From Ilumatobacteraceae bacterium (GTDB lineage Bacteria; Actinomycetota; Acidimicrobiia; Acidimicrobiales; Ilumatobacteraceae), in the NCBI GenBank assembly GCA_021741795.1, contig JAIOXC010000106.1, positions 1-5,215 on the forward strand: 5,215 nt of DNA, in the 5' to 3' direction. The notes under the pieces were generated by a model, which saw only the letters and a list, made by a program, of their open reading frames with translations, had not been told where the DNA came from and searched no databases. Of this stretch, positions 1 through 5,109 are shown piece after piece (the stretch's first letter is position 1; every line of letters starts with the position of its first letter). Both the position numbers and the translations under genes were made by a program.

Positions 1-374
1 GGATTAAACATGGCACCGCGTTCGGCAACTGCAATTACTGAAAGTGCATTGCCGCGACCCATCGCAGTGAGCGTTGTGCCGTCGATCGGATCGACCGCAA
101 CGTCAGCGAGTGGTTTTGAGCCATTGCCAACACGCTCACCGTTGTAGAGCATTGGGGCTTCGTCTTTTTCGCCTTCACCAATAACAACGATGCCGTCCAT
201 GCTGACGGTGTCGAGCACATTGCGCATCGCGTCGACTGCAGCGCCATCGGCACCTTTTTTGTCGCCACGTCCTACCCAGCTTGCTGCGGCGAGTGCTGCA
301 GACTCGGTGACTCGAACCAATTCCATCGCAAGGTTGCGATCTGGACGTTCCTTGGCCGGCATGAGATCCCACAT
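1..374 (-). CDS. glpX: Class II fructose-1,6-bisphosphatase GlpX, N-terminal part (runs off the left edge)
   Basis: GlpX hydrolyses fructose-1,6-bisphosphate to fructose-6-phosphate in the cytoplasm, the committed step of gluconeogenesis, and is usually the only FBPase in actinobacteria. The visible 124 residues start MWDLMPAKERPDRNLAMEL and carry the family's diagnostic segments: VGRGDKKGADG (residues 34-44), IGEGEKDEAPML (65-76) and DPIDGTT (95-101). By ungapped comparison with remembered E. coli GlpX, metal ligands Asp33, Glu57 and Asp85 correspond to Asp43, Glu67 and Asp95, and catalytic Thr90 to Thr100. The rest of the protein (about 200 residues, including the last metal-ligand Glu) lies outside the window. 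The start is the ATG at 374-372. An in-frame ATG at 362-360, which begins MPAKERPDRN, is an equally reasonable alternative, and neither has a strong Shine-Dalgarno. The gene diverges from the acidic repeat-protein gene with 45 bp between starts. Family assignment is very secure; the exact start is not. Confidence 0.95.
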   Translation of the reverse strand, partial: MWDLMPAKERPDRNLAMELVRVTESAALAAASWVGRGDKKGADGAAVDAMRNVLDTVSMDGIVVIGEGEKDEAPMLYNGERVGNGSKPLADVAVDPIDGTTLTAMGRGNALSVIAVAERGAMFN

Positions 375-406
375 TAGTCGCAAGTCGTATCTGGACTCAA
401 AACAAG

Positions 407-412
407 TAGCGT
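407..412 (+). promoter_or_regulatory. Candidate -10 element (TAGCGT) for a leaderless operon start
   Basis: TAGCGT fits the loose actinobacterial TANNNT -10 pattern. It lies 7 nt before the GTG at 420, so transcription would begin at or within a base or two of the start codon. There is no Shine-Dalgarno in the 45-bp divergent gap and no convincing -35. Such short motifs occur often by chance, so the support is mainly positional. Confidence 0.3.
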
Positions 413-419
413 TTGTGCT

Positions 420-851
420 GTGAGTGAATGGAACCCCAAGGACGCCGATGCGGCAAGTACGCGCTACGACTTGACGGATTGGACGGTCGATGAGCGAGCC
501 GATGTGGTTGTTGCACTTGCCCAAGCCGAGGTGCCACACGCATGGGATGGCGATGAATTGATAGTGCCGCAAGAGCAAGAAGAAACTGTTGAAGACATTT
601 TGGATGAACTTGAAGAGCAGATGGATGCGAATGACGACGAAGAGACTGCAGATGACAACATCACGGAATACGAACTTGAAGAATGGTCGGAGGGCGAGCG
701 CAAACAACTCTGCGACATGCTCGACAATCTAGATATTGGGTATCGATGGGACGGAACGGTGTTGTTGGTGCCAATTGGTGTTGAAGCAGTTGTTGACTCA
801 TGTCTTGATTCGATTGATAGCAGGGGTGTCGAGTTCACCGAAGGTAAGTAG
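420..851 (+). CDS. Acidic protein of unknown function with two tandem DUF2007-like domains
   Basis: I do not recognise a named family for this 143-residue soluble protein. It is an internal duplication: residues 14-65 align without gaps to residues 82-133 at a constant offset of 68, with about 18 of 52 positions identical. Each copy reads Y-[DE]-L-x-[DE]-W-[ST]-x-x-E-R, then a helix, then [VI]-x-[HY]-x-W-D-G-x-x-L-x-V-P, then a second helix. The implied strand-helix-strand-strand-helix order, with a short 'x-W-D-G...LLVP' hairpin, resembles the DUF2007 (putative signal-transducing, ferredoxin-like) domain, but this is a weak profile-level resemblance. A strongly acidic linker (about residues 52-80) joins the copies. 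There is no signal peptide or membrane segment. The start is GTG 420, with no Shine-Dalgarno and probably leaderless. The stop codon abuts the TTG start of the J-domain gene, so the two are very likely co-translated. Composition and codon use match the neighbours, with no sign of transfer. Confidence 0.85.
   Translation: MSEWNPKDADAASTRYDLTDWTVDERADVVVALAQAEVPHAWDGDELIVPQEQEETVEDILDELEEQMDANDDEETADDNITEYELEEWSEGERKQLCDMLDNLDIGYRWDGTVLLVPIGVEAVVDSCLDSIDSRGVEFTEGK
459..818 (+). repeat. Intragenic tandem domain duplication (copies 459-614 and 663-818)
   Basis: The two copies encode residues 14-65 and 82-133 of the acidic protein and are separated by a 48-bp stretch encoding an acidic linker. 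The protein alignment is gapless. Conserved positions include Y16/Y84, L18/L86, W21/W89, E25-R26/E93-R94, W42-D43-G44/W110-D111-G112, V49-P50/V117-P118 and L61-D62/L129-D130. At DNA level the copies have diverged substantially, so this is an old domain duplication rather than a recent repeat. Confidence 0.8.
840..844 (+). promoter_or_regulatory. Ribosome binding site (GAAGG) supporting the TTG start at 852
   Basis: GAAGG sits inside the last codons of the preceding gene, 7 nt before TTG 852. It supports TTG as the true start and translation coupled to, or re-initiating from, the upstream reading frame. Confidence 0.55.
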
Positions 852-1562
852 TTGAGCGAAGTAGCAGTCGAAGTACTTGCCGAAGTCGAGTTTTGGCATT
901 CGAGGCCGATCACACCAACTCGTCGACTCTCGTTGGGGCACATCATGTTGCCCGTTGATCCGGCACCAGGCCTTGGTGGAATGTTGCTTGGTGGAATTAT
1001 TGCTCAGTTTGTTGGTGACGTTCATGAAGACATGATTCCTGATGTGCATCGATTGATTAGTCAGGTGGAGCGAGGCGAGCGCATCGTGCAACCGCGATTG
1101 CGGCACCGTTATCAAGCCGATCGACACGGGCTTGGTCGCAGCGTGCACCGTTTGGTCAATGTTGATAACGAAGTGCAGTTTCAGTTTTCGGAAACTGGTG
1201 CGCCATTGCAGCATGTGCTTGGTGCCATATATGTTCTCGAACGACTCGACGAGCCAGTGCGCAAACAACTTGCACCGCTACTACTCAAATCCATGACTTG
1301 GCGTGGCCCGCTCAATCAGTTGTTTGTTTCGTATCTCACCGGAAGTGGATTATCTTCGATTTCTGCGCTTACTGATCCGCGAGCATGGGCTCTTGAAATC
1401 TTGGGTTTTCCAGCAGGCACGATCAAGCCTTCAAAGAAAGAAGTGCAAGCTCGTTTTCGTGACAGTTTGCGCGATGTGCACCCAGATTCTGGTGGCGACG
1501 AAGGGTCTGCTGGCAGATCAATCATTGATTTAGGCGAAGCACGCAGAGTTCTCTTAAGTTAA
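852..1562 (+). CDS. Protein with a C-terminal J-domain-like module and uncharacterised N-terminal domain
   Basis: The last ~58 residues of this 236-residue protein look like a compact DnaJ domain. They contain a first helix (WALEILGF, 179-186), a basic helix II (KKEVQARFRDSLRDV, 195-209), the invariant HPD tripeptide at residues 210-212 followed by SGGDE, and a final helix (SIIDLGEARRVLL, 223-235). In known J proteins HPD stimulates the ATPase of Hsp70/DnaK, so this protein may recruit DnaK to a specific client or complex. The first ~175 residues match nothing I recognise. They include a Gly-rich hydrophobic stretch (PGLGGMLLGGIIAQFVGD, 39-56) and a predicted alpha-helical middle. The usual Gly/Phe region and zinc fingers of DnaJ are absent, so this is a type III J protein with the J domain at the C-terminus rather than the N-terminus. 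The start TTG 852 directly follows the upstream stop and has GAAGG 7 nt before it. The stop overlaps the next ATG by one base. Confidence 0.85.
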   Translation: MSEVAVEVLAEVEFWHSRPITPTRRLSLGHIMLPVDPAPGLGGMLLGGIIAQFVGDVHEDMIPDVHRLISQVERGERIVQPRLRHRYQADRHGLGRSVHRLVNVDNEVQFQFSETGAPLQHVLGAIYVLERLDEPVRKQLAPLLLKSMTWRGPLNQLFVSYLTGSGLSSISALTDPRAWALEILGFPAGTIKPSKKEVQARFRDSLRDVHPDSGGDEGSAGRSIIDLGEARRVLLS

Positions 1563-2131
1563 TGAACGCGCGGGGACTCGTACTTTTTCCTGGTGCGGGG
1601 AGTGATGCACAACACAGTGCCCTCGTCGCGATAGAACACGCAGTTGCGCCACTCCCGACATTGCGAGTCGATTTTCCTTACCGACTGGCTGGCAAGAAGT
1701 TTCCAGATAAAGCTTCTGTGTTGATCGAATGTGCGAAATCGGCTGTACGTGAATTTGCCAAACAACTGCAGTGCAGCACCAATCAACTCGTGATCGGTGG
1801 TCGCTCGATGGGCGGGCGAATGTGCACGATGGCGGCAAGTGACGAAGTTGATCCTCTTGAAGTGTTGGGCGTCGCATGCATTGGGTATCCGTTGCATCCG
1901 CCAAAGAAACCCGACCAGTTGCGCACAGAGCATTTTGGCAACCTGCAGAGCCCACTGCTGTTTATTAGTGGCACTCGCGACGAGTTTGGAACGCCAGAAG
2001 AATTGGAATTGGCATGGAAGTTGTTACCGAATCGGCCAACCGTGCAGATGATTGAAAAAGGTCGACACGAGTTGCGTGGCGCCGATGCACAAGTCGCAGA
2101 CTTTGTTGCCCAGTGGCTACAAAATCTGTAA
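1562..2131 (+). CDS. Small alpha/beta hydrolase, KANL3/TEX30-like (dienelactone-hydrolase-like)
   Basis: This is a 189-residue minimal alpha/beta-hydrolase fold protein, predicted cytoplasmic. The N-terminal strand LVLFPGAGSD (6-15) supplies the oxyanion loop. The nucleophile elbow is GGRSMGG (79-85), with Ser82 between strand LVIG and the following helix. LLFISGTRDEFGTP (132-144) supplies the acid Asp140, and KGRHELRG (166-173) the base His169. The set is complete and correctly spaced, so an active esterase, acyl-hydrolase or related enzyme is expected; the substrate cannot be told from sequence. The compact form without a lid and the GRSMGG elbow resemble the KANL3/TEX30 hydrolase-like family found in many bacteria. 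The ATG overlaps the preceding TAA by one base (TAATG), a classic translational-coupling junction, so it is the third gene of the operon. The 3' end overlaps the convergent transporter gene by 15 bp, and no terminator hairpin is visible there. Confidence 0.88.
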   Translation: MNARGLVLFPGAGSDAQHSALVAIEHAVAPLPTLRVDFPYRLAGKKFPDKASVLIECAKSAVREFAKQLQCSTNQLVIGGRSMGGRMCTMAASDEVDPLEVLGVACIGYPLHPPKKPDQLRTEHFGNLQSPLLFISGTRDEFGTPEELELAWKLLPNRPTVQMIEKGRHELRGADAQVADFVAQWLQNL

Positions 2132-3415
2132 CACGGTGTCTTCTGGATTGAGTTCTTCGAGCCTGCGGTGAGCAGTCTCTGGATATTTGACAAACACGAG
2201 CACAGATACCAGCACCGGACCCATTGCAAGACCCATCATCACGGTGCCATAACTGATTTCGTTGTCGAGCAAGAGTCCTGCACCTATCAACCCAATACTG
2301 CCGCCAATCAGCGATGCAGTGGTGATGATTGCGGATGCAAGATTACGTTTTGCCGTAGGAAATAATTCGCTACGAAATACGGCCATTGCGGGGTAAGCAA
2401 GACCCAGACAGATGCCACCAAAAATTGCTGTGATCCACATCGAGTAGCCGCCACGGCTGTATGACAGAGCAATCAATATCGCGCCGAGCGGAATAGTGAC
2501 AATTGCAAGATTTTTTCGGCCGCGAAGGTCGGCGATTCGACCGCCGATCATCAACCCAATAGAAGCAGGAATGGCCGTGATGGTCGTAAAAATTGCAACA
2601 AGAGTTGCCGAATAGTCGCGCACATCCTTGAGGTATCGAATTTGAAACACCGATGCTGTAGCAATAAAAATGTTGGTCAATACTGCAACCGCTATTTGCA
2701 ACCACAGTCGATCAAGATGAATGCGTGCGCCAACCGCGCTCGAATGGTGTGTAGGCGTTTCGTGATCTTCTTGGTCTCGCAACGCAAGAAAACGCTCGGT
2801 TTCAGGCAGTGATCGCGTCAGCACGACAGCAACGATCAGCCATGCCAGGCCAACTATATAGACATAGCGCCACGATGTATCCGAGATGCCAGCGAGGGGT
2901 AAGGCTCCAACTGCAGAGCCCGCACCAACACCACTGCCAACGGCAAGCACGCTGAGTGCCCACGCCCGCGTGTTGGTGCCCATTTCTTCGGTAGCGAACA
3001 CCACAATAAAAATGCTGAGTGAGATGCCCAATGGACGACCAATTGTTTGCGTTGCTACGAGAAAACCGAATGAAGGCGAGAGTGCGCCAAGCGAAGCGAC
3101 TATCGGCGCGAGCCAACTCATTGTCACGATCATCTTGCGTCGACCAAAGCGGTCGGCAGAAAACGCAAACGGCAATGCGATCACGACCCCCCATCGAACG
3201 ATGGCCGCTGCAAAACCCTGGCCACGCTCGCTCACATCAAACTCTGCTGCAGCGTATGTGGCAGTCTGGGTAAAAACAGTGTTGACGAACGAAGCTGGCA
3301 AGCACGCAAGCCACAGCAACCACAGCACATTTCGTTGGCGTAAAGTGAGTGGTTCTGATGCTCTGAAACCCCGCAATATAGGTATTTTGCGAGTTATCGA
3401 GTCGCTAGAGGCCAC
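2117..3415 (-). CDS. Major facilitator superfamily transporter (metabolite:H+ symporter / sugar-porter-like)
   Basis: This 432-residue polytopic inner-membrane protein has about 12 hydrophobic segments in two halves around a hydrophilic central loop (about residues 205-235). MFS motif A is clear in the loop after TM2 (ADRFGRRK, 87-94) and repeated in the second half after TM8 (GGRIADLRGRK, 291-301). Further sugar-porter-type signatures are WRYVY (182-186), RSLPETERF (201-209) at the end of TM6, RSELFPTAKRN (348-358) and PETAHRRLEEL (412-422) after TM12. These point to the metabolite:H+ symporter or sugar-porter side of MFS rather than a drug exporter, but the substrate is unknown. The start is GTG 3415. 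An in-frame TGA lies just upstream and no other good start codon intervenes, so the N-terminus is well constrained. No Shine-Dalgarno precedes it, but TATGCT sits 6 nt upstream, suggesting a leaderless mRNA. It diverges from murA with 23 bp between start codons. Confidence 0.93.
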   Translation of the reverse strand: MASSDSITRKIPILRGFRASEPLTLRQRNVLWLLWLACLPASFVNTVFTQTATYAAAEFDVSERGQGFAAAIVRWGVVIALPFAFSADRFGRRKMIVTMSWLAPIVASLGALSPSFGFLVATQTIGRPLGISLSIFIVVFATEEMGTNTRAWALSVLAVGSGVGAGSAVGALPLAGISDTSWRYVYIVGLAWLIVAVVLTRSLPETERFLALRDQEDHETPTHHSSAVGARIHLDRLWLQIAVAVLTNIFIATASVFQIRYLKDVRDYSATLVAIFTTITAIPASIGLMIGGRIADLRGRKNLAIVTIPLGAILIALSYSRGGYSMWITAIFGGICLGLAYPAMAVFRSELFPTAKRNLASAIITTASLIGGSIGLIGAGLLLDNEISYGTVMMGLAMGPVLVSVLVFVKYPETAHRRLEELNPEDTVLQIL

Positions 3416-3421
3416 TGCGCG

Positions 3422-3429
3422 AGCATACT
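3422..3429. promoter_or_regulatory. Candidate shared divergent -10 region for the MFS gene and murA
   Basis: The only space between the two divergent starts is 23 bp. In it, AGCATACT reads as TATGCT on the minus strand (3427-3422, 6 nt before GTG 3415) and as CATACT on the plus strand (3424-3429, 9 nt before ATG 3439). Each matches 4 of 6 bases of TATAAT. Any -35 contacts would lie inside the opposite gene, and I see no good -35 hexamer on either side. Neither start has a Shine-Dalgarno, consistent with leaderless or near-leaderless transcripts. Confidence 0.35.
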
Positions 3430-3438
3430 GAATACGTC

Positions 3439-4695
3439 ATGCAAATCGTTGTCCAGCGCTCATCCATGCTTCACGGCGAGGTGCAGGTGCCGGGAGCAAA
3501 AAACTCGGTGCTCAAACTGATGGCCGCAACGCTGCTTGCAGAAGGCGAGTTTCGCCTCACTAACGTGCCCAACATTGCCGACGTAAGGACGATGTGTGAG
3601 TTGCTCGAAGCACTTGGCATGTCGACGCAACGCCTCGATGCACACGAATTGTTGCTCATTAATACTGGCAACATCACGCCAATTGCACCATTTGAATTAG
3701 TCGACCGAATTCGCGCGTCGATCAACCTGCTTGGGCCGTTGCTCGGCAAATATGGGCACGTTGATATCGCAATGCCAGGTGGTGACGATTTTGGCTCACG
3801 CCCAATCGACTTGCATGTTGCTGGGCTTGAAGCGATGGGTGCGATCTTTGATTTAACTCGCGATGGTGTGAAGGCAACGGCGACACATTTGCACGGCGCG
3901 CAAATCACACTCAAGTTTCCGAGTGTTGGTGCAACAGAAAATATTTTGATGGCAGCCGTGCTTGCCGATGGTGTAACTGTGATTGATAATGCTGCGCGCG
4001 AACCAGAGATTGGCGACCTGTGCAACATGCTCAACAACATGGGTGCAAATATTGCGGGTGTTGGCACCGCCAAGCTGACAATTACTGGCGTAACTCCATC
4101 AACATTGCATGCGGTGACTCACGAAGTTGTTAATGACCGAGTCCAAGCCGCAACGTATATTGCTGCAGTTGCCGTAACCGGCGGAGATGTGTTTGTGCGT
4201 GGAGCGCGTGCCGAGCACATGGAGATGCTGCTCAACAGATATGCAGAGATGGGCGTCAGCATCACACCGCAATCGGACGGATTACGTGTTGTGGCAACTG
4301 ATCGGCTGCGTTCAATCGATTTTGCAACGTTGCCATACCCGGGAATTGCTACCGACTACAAGCCACTGCTTGTTGGCATGCTCAGCATCGCGAGCGGAAC
4401 GGGGATTGCAACCGAAAATTTGTATCCCGGGCGATTTCGCTATGTCGATGAGTTGCAAAAGCTTGGCGCCGACATTCGTATTGATGGGCATCATGCAGTA
4501 ATTCGTGGCGTCGAACAGTTGGTGGGTGCATCGGTGAATGCGCCAGACATTCGCGCAGGTGCTGCGCTAGTGGTGGCTGGCTTGGTTGCGAGCGGTGAGA
4601 CAGTTATTAACGACACTCATCACATTGATCGTGGCTATGACGACCTGGTTGGCAAATTGGCTGCTCTTGGCGGCCTTGTTACTCGCCGTTCGTAG
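3439..4695 (+). CDS. murA: UDP-N-acetylglucosamine 1-carboxyvinyltransferase MurA, Asp-type active site
   Basis: MurA transfers enolpyruvate from phosphoenolpyruvate to UDP-GlcNAc, the first committed step of peptidoglycan precursor synthesis, in the cytoplasm. The 418-residue length equals the family norm (E. coli 419), with the two-domain inside-out barrel of EPT enzymes. Key sites by motif: PGAKNSVL with Lys21-Asn22; the mobile loop PGGDDFGSRPIDLH (113-126); YPGIATD ending in Asp306 (the E. coli Asp305 equivalent); DIRAGAALVVAG (370-381); and HIDRGY (395-400) with Arg398 (E. coli Arg397). The loop residue that is Cys115 in E. coli (GGCTIGARP) is Asp116 here (GGDDFGSRP), as in Mycobacterium tuberculosis. 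This is compatible with catalysis but removes the thiol that fosfomycin alkylates. The start is ATG 3439 without a Shine-Dalgarno, and no earlier start fits the family N-terminus. The 3' end overlaps the convergent small membrane-protein gene by 17 bp. The alternative, the paralogue EPSP synthase, is excluded by the motifs. Confidence 0.97.
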   Translation: MQIVVQRSSMLHGEVQVPGAKNSVLKLMAATLLAEGEFRLTNVPNIADVRTMCELLEALGMSTQRLDAHELLLINTGNITPIAPFELVDRIRASINLLGPLLGKYGHVDIAMPGGDDFGSRPIDLHVAGLEAMGAIFDLTRDGVKATATHLHGAQITLKFPSVGATENILMAAVLADGVTVIDNAAREPEIGDLCNMLNNMGANIAGVGTAKLTITGVTPSTLHAVTHEVVNDRVQAATYIAAVAVTGGDVFVRGARAEHMEMLLNRYAEMGVSITPQSDGLRVVATDRLRSIDFATLPYPGIATDYKPLLVGMLSIASGTGIATENLYPGRFRYVDELQKLGADIRIDGHHAVIRGVEQLVGASVNAPDIRAGAALVVAGLVASGETVINDTHHIDRGYDDLVGKLAALGGLVTRRS

Positions 4696-4834
4696 ACGCT
4701 GAATCCACAAGGCTTTCGCGCTCTGCTACTTGGCGATCGGCTCGGCGTGTTGCTTGCCACAGCACCAACACGATGACGGCAATCGGCCCTGCAACAAGCA
4801 AGATTTCGTCCCAACCACCCTGATGAGCAAGCAC
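4679..4834 (-). CDS. Small single-pass membrane protein of unknown function
   Basis: This is a 51-residue predicted membrane protein, beginning MLAHQGGWDEILL. It has one hydrophobic helix (about residues 10-27, ILLVAGPIAVIVLVLW) followed by the basic RRADR cluster (30-34), so the positive-inside rule predicts N-out, C-in. The tail is short, charged and hydrophilic. I cannot assign a function. The start chosen is GTG 4834, because TACGAT (4846-4841) lies 6 nt before it, the same leaderless geometry as at the MFS gene, and because it avoids running into the opposite-strand nfu gene. The same frame stays open up to TTG 4882, which would give a 67-residue protein and a 7-bp head-to-head overlap with nfu; that longer form has a polar extra N-terminus with no recognisable feature. 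A clean hydrophobic helix with a correctly placed basic flank argues this is a real gene and not a shadow. The stop TAA lies inside the last codons of murA. Confidence 0.65.
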   Translation of the reverse strand: MLAHQGGWDEILLVAGPIAVIVLVLWQATRRADRQVAERESLVDSASTNGE

Positions 4835-4839
4835 CCCCG

Positions 4840-4846
4840 TATCGTA
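4840..4846. promoter_or_regulatory. Candidate symmetric -10 element between the small membrane-protein gene and nfu
   Basis: TATCGTA reads as TATCGT on the plus strand (4840-4845) and as TACGAT on the minus strand (4846-4841). Both fit TANNNT. On the minus strand it lies 6 nt before GTG 4834 (leaderless). On the plus strand it would give an nfu leader of about 24 nt containing the GGAGA Shine-Dalgarno. No -35 hexamer is evident in either direction. Confidence 0.33.
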
Positions 4847-4864
4847 GAGGCGAGCAAACGAATC

Positions 4865-4869
4865 GGAGA
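4865..4869 (+). promoter_or_regulatory. Ribosome binding site (GGAGA) fixing the nfu start at GTG 4876
   Basis: GGAGA is 6 nt from GTG 4876 but 12 nt from the in-frame ATG 4882, which favours the GTG as initiator. It is the best Shine-Dalgarno sequence in the window. Confidence 0.6.
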
Positions 4870-4875
4870 ACTTCA

Positions 4876-5106
4876 GTGACAATGCGAACGCAGGTAGAGG
4901 AAACCATCGAGGTCATTCGGCCCGCGCTTCAGGCGGACGGCGGCGACATCGTGTTGCAAGAAGTAGATGAAGTGACTGGAATCGTCAAAGTGACGCTGGT
5001 CGGAGCCTGTGGCACATGCCCGGCATCGGACCAAACTCTTAAAGCGGGCATTGAGCGAATTATGCGTGACCGTGTTGACGGCGTCACCGAGGTCGTGGCG
5101 GTATAG
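4876..5106 (+). CDS. Nfu-type Fe-S cluster carrier (stand-alone NifU C-terminal domain)
   Basis: This 76-residue cytoplasmic protein consists solely of the NifU C-terminal (Nfu) domain. Proteins of this family bind a [4Fe-4S] cluster, bridged between two subunits, and hand it to apo-enzymes. Diagnostic features are the N-terminal helix leading to IRPALQADGGDI (14-25), a central strand pair (IVLQEVDE and GIVKVTLVGAC), and GACGTCPASDQTLKAGIE (43-60), whose CxxC motif, Cys45 and Cys48, is the cluster-binding pair. The C-terminus ends in the usual strand VTEVVAV. The length is that of minimal Nfu proteins, with no A-type or IscU-like domain attached. GTG 4876 is preferred over ATG 4882 because of the GGAGA 6 nt upstream. 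The next gene begins 3 bp after its stop, so the two probably form an operon. Delivery of a cluster to a specific client encoded nearby is possible but not shown here. Confidence 0.93.
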   Translation: MTMRTQVEETIEVIRPALQADGGDIVLQEVDEVTGIVKVTLVGACGTCPASDQTLKAGIERIMRDRVDGVTEVVAV

Positions 5107-5109
5107 CTG

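Noticed and set aside
375..419. A mirrored shared -10 element for glpX like those at the other divergent pairs
   Set aside because: The minus strand has TACGAC nearby, which misses the final T, and TAATGT overlaps the first ATG. Neither is convincing, and the glpX start itself is uncertain.
464..946. 160-residue Ser-rich open frame on the minus strand
   Set aside because: The poly-Ser runs are simply the complement of the GAA/GAT-rich acidic codons of the 420-851 gene.
798..1268. 156-residue open frame on the minus strand
   Set aside because: It is antisense to the J-domain protein gene and crosses the 851/852 junction; no domain or plausible start signal.
1554..1955. Two overlapping minus-strand open frames of 124 and 133 residues
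   Set aside because: Both are antisense to the alpha/beta hydrolase, whose catalytic Ser, Asp and His are all in place on the plus strand; the predicted products have no recognisable motif.
2117..2160. Possible intrinsic terminator between the convergent hydrolase and transporter genes
   Set aside because: I could not form a stable stem followed by a T-run in either direction.
2886..3431. 181-residue open frame on the plus strand
   Set aside because: It lies entirely antisense to the MFS transporter, whose motifs are unambiguous. Its product is Pro/Ala/Ser/Thr-rich with no recognisable domain, typical of a complementary-strand shadow.
3471..4073. 200-residue open frame on the minus strand
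   Set aside because: It is antisense to the N-terminal half of murA; the Ser/Pro/Ile-rich composition mirrors murA codons and shows no domain.
4635..4916. 93-residue minus-strand open frame
   Set aside because: It overlaps the small membrane-protein gene on the same strand in another frame. Its product is Cys/Arg/Ser-rich with no hydrophobic helix, while the chosen frame has a clean TM segment with a basic flank.
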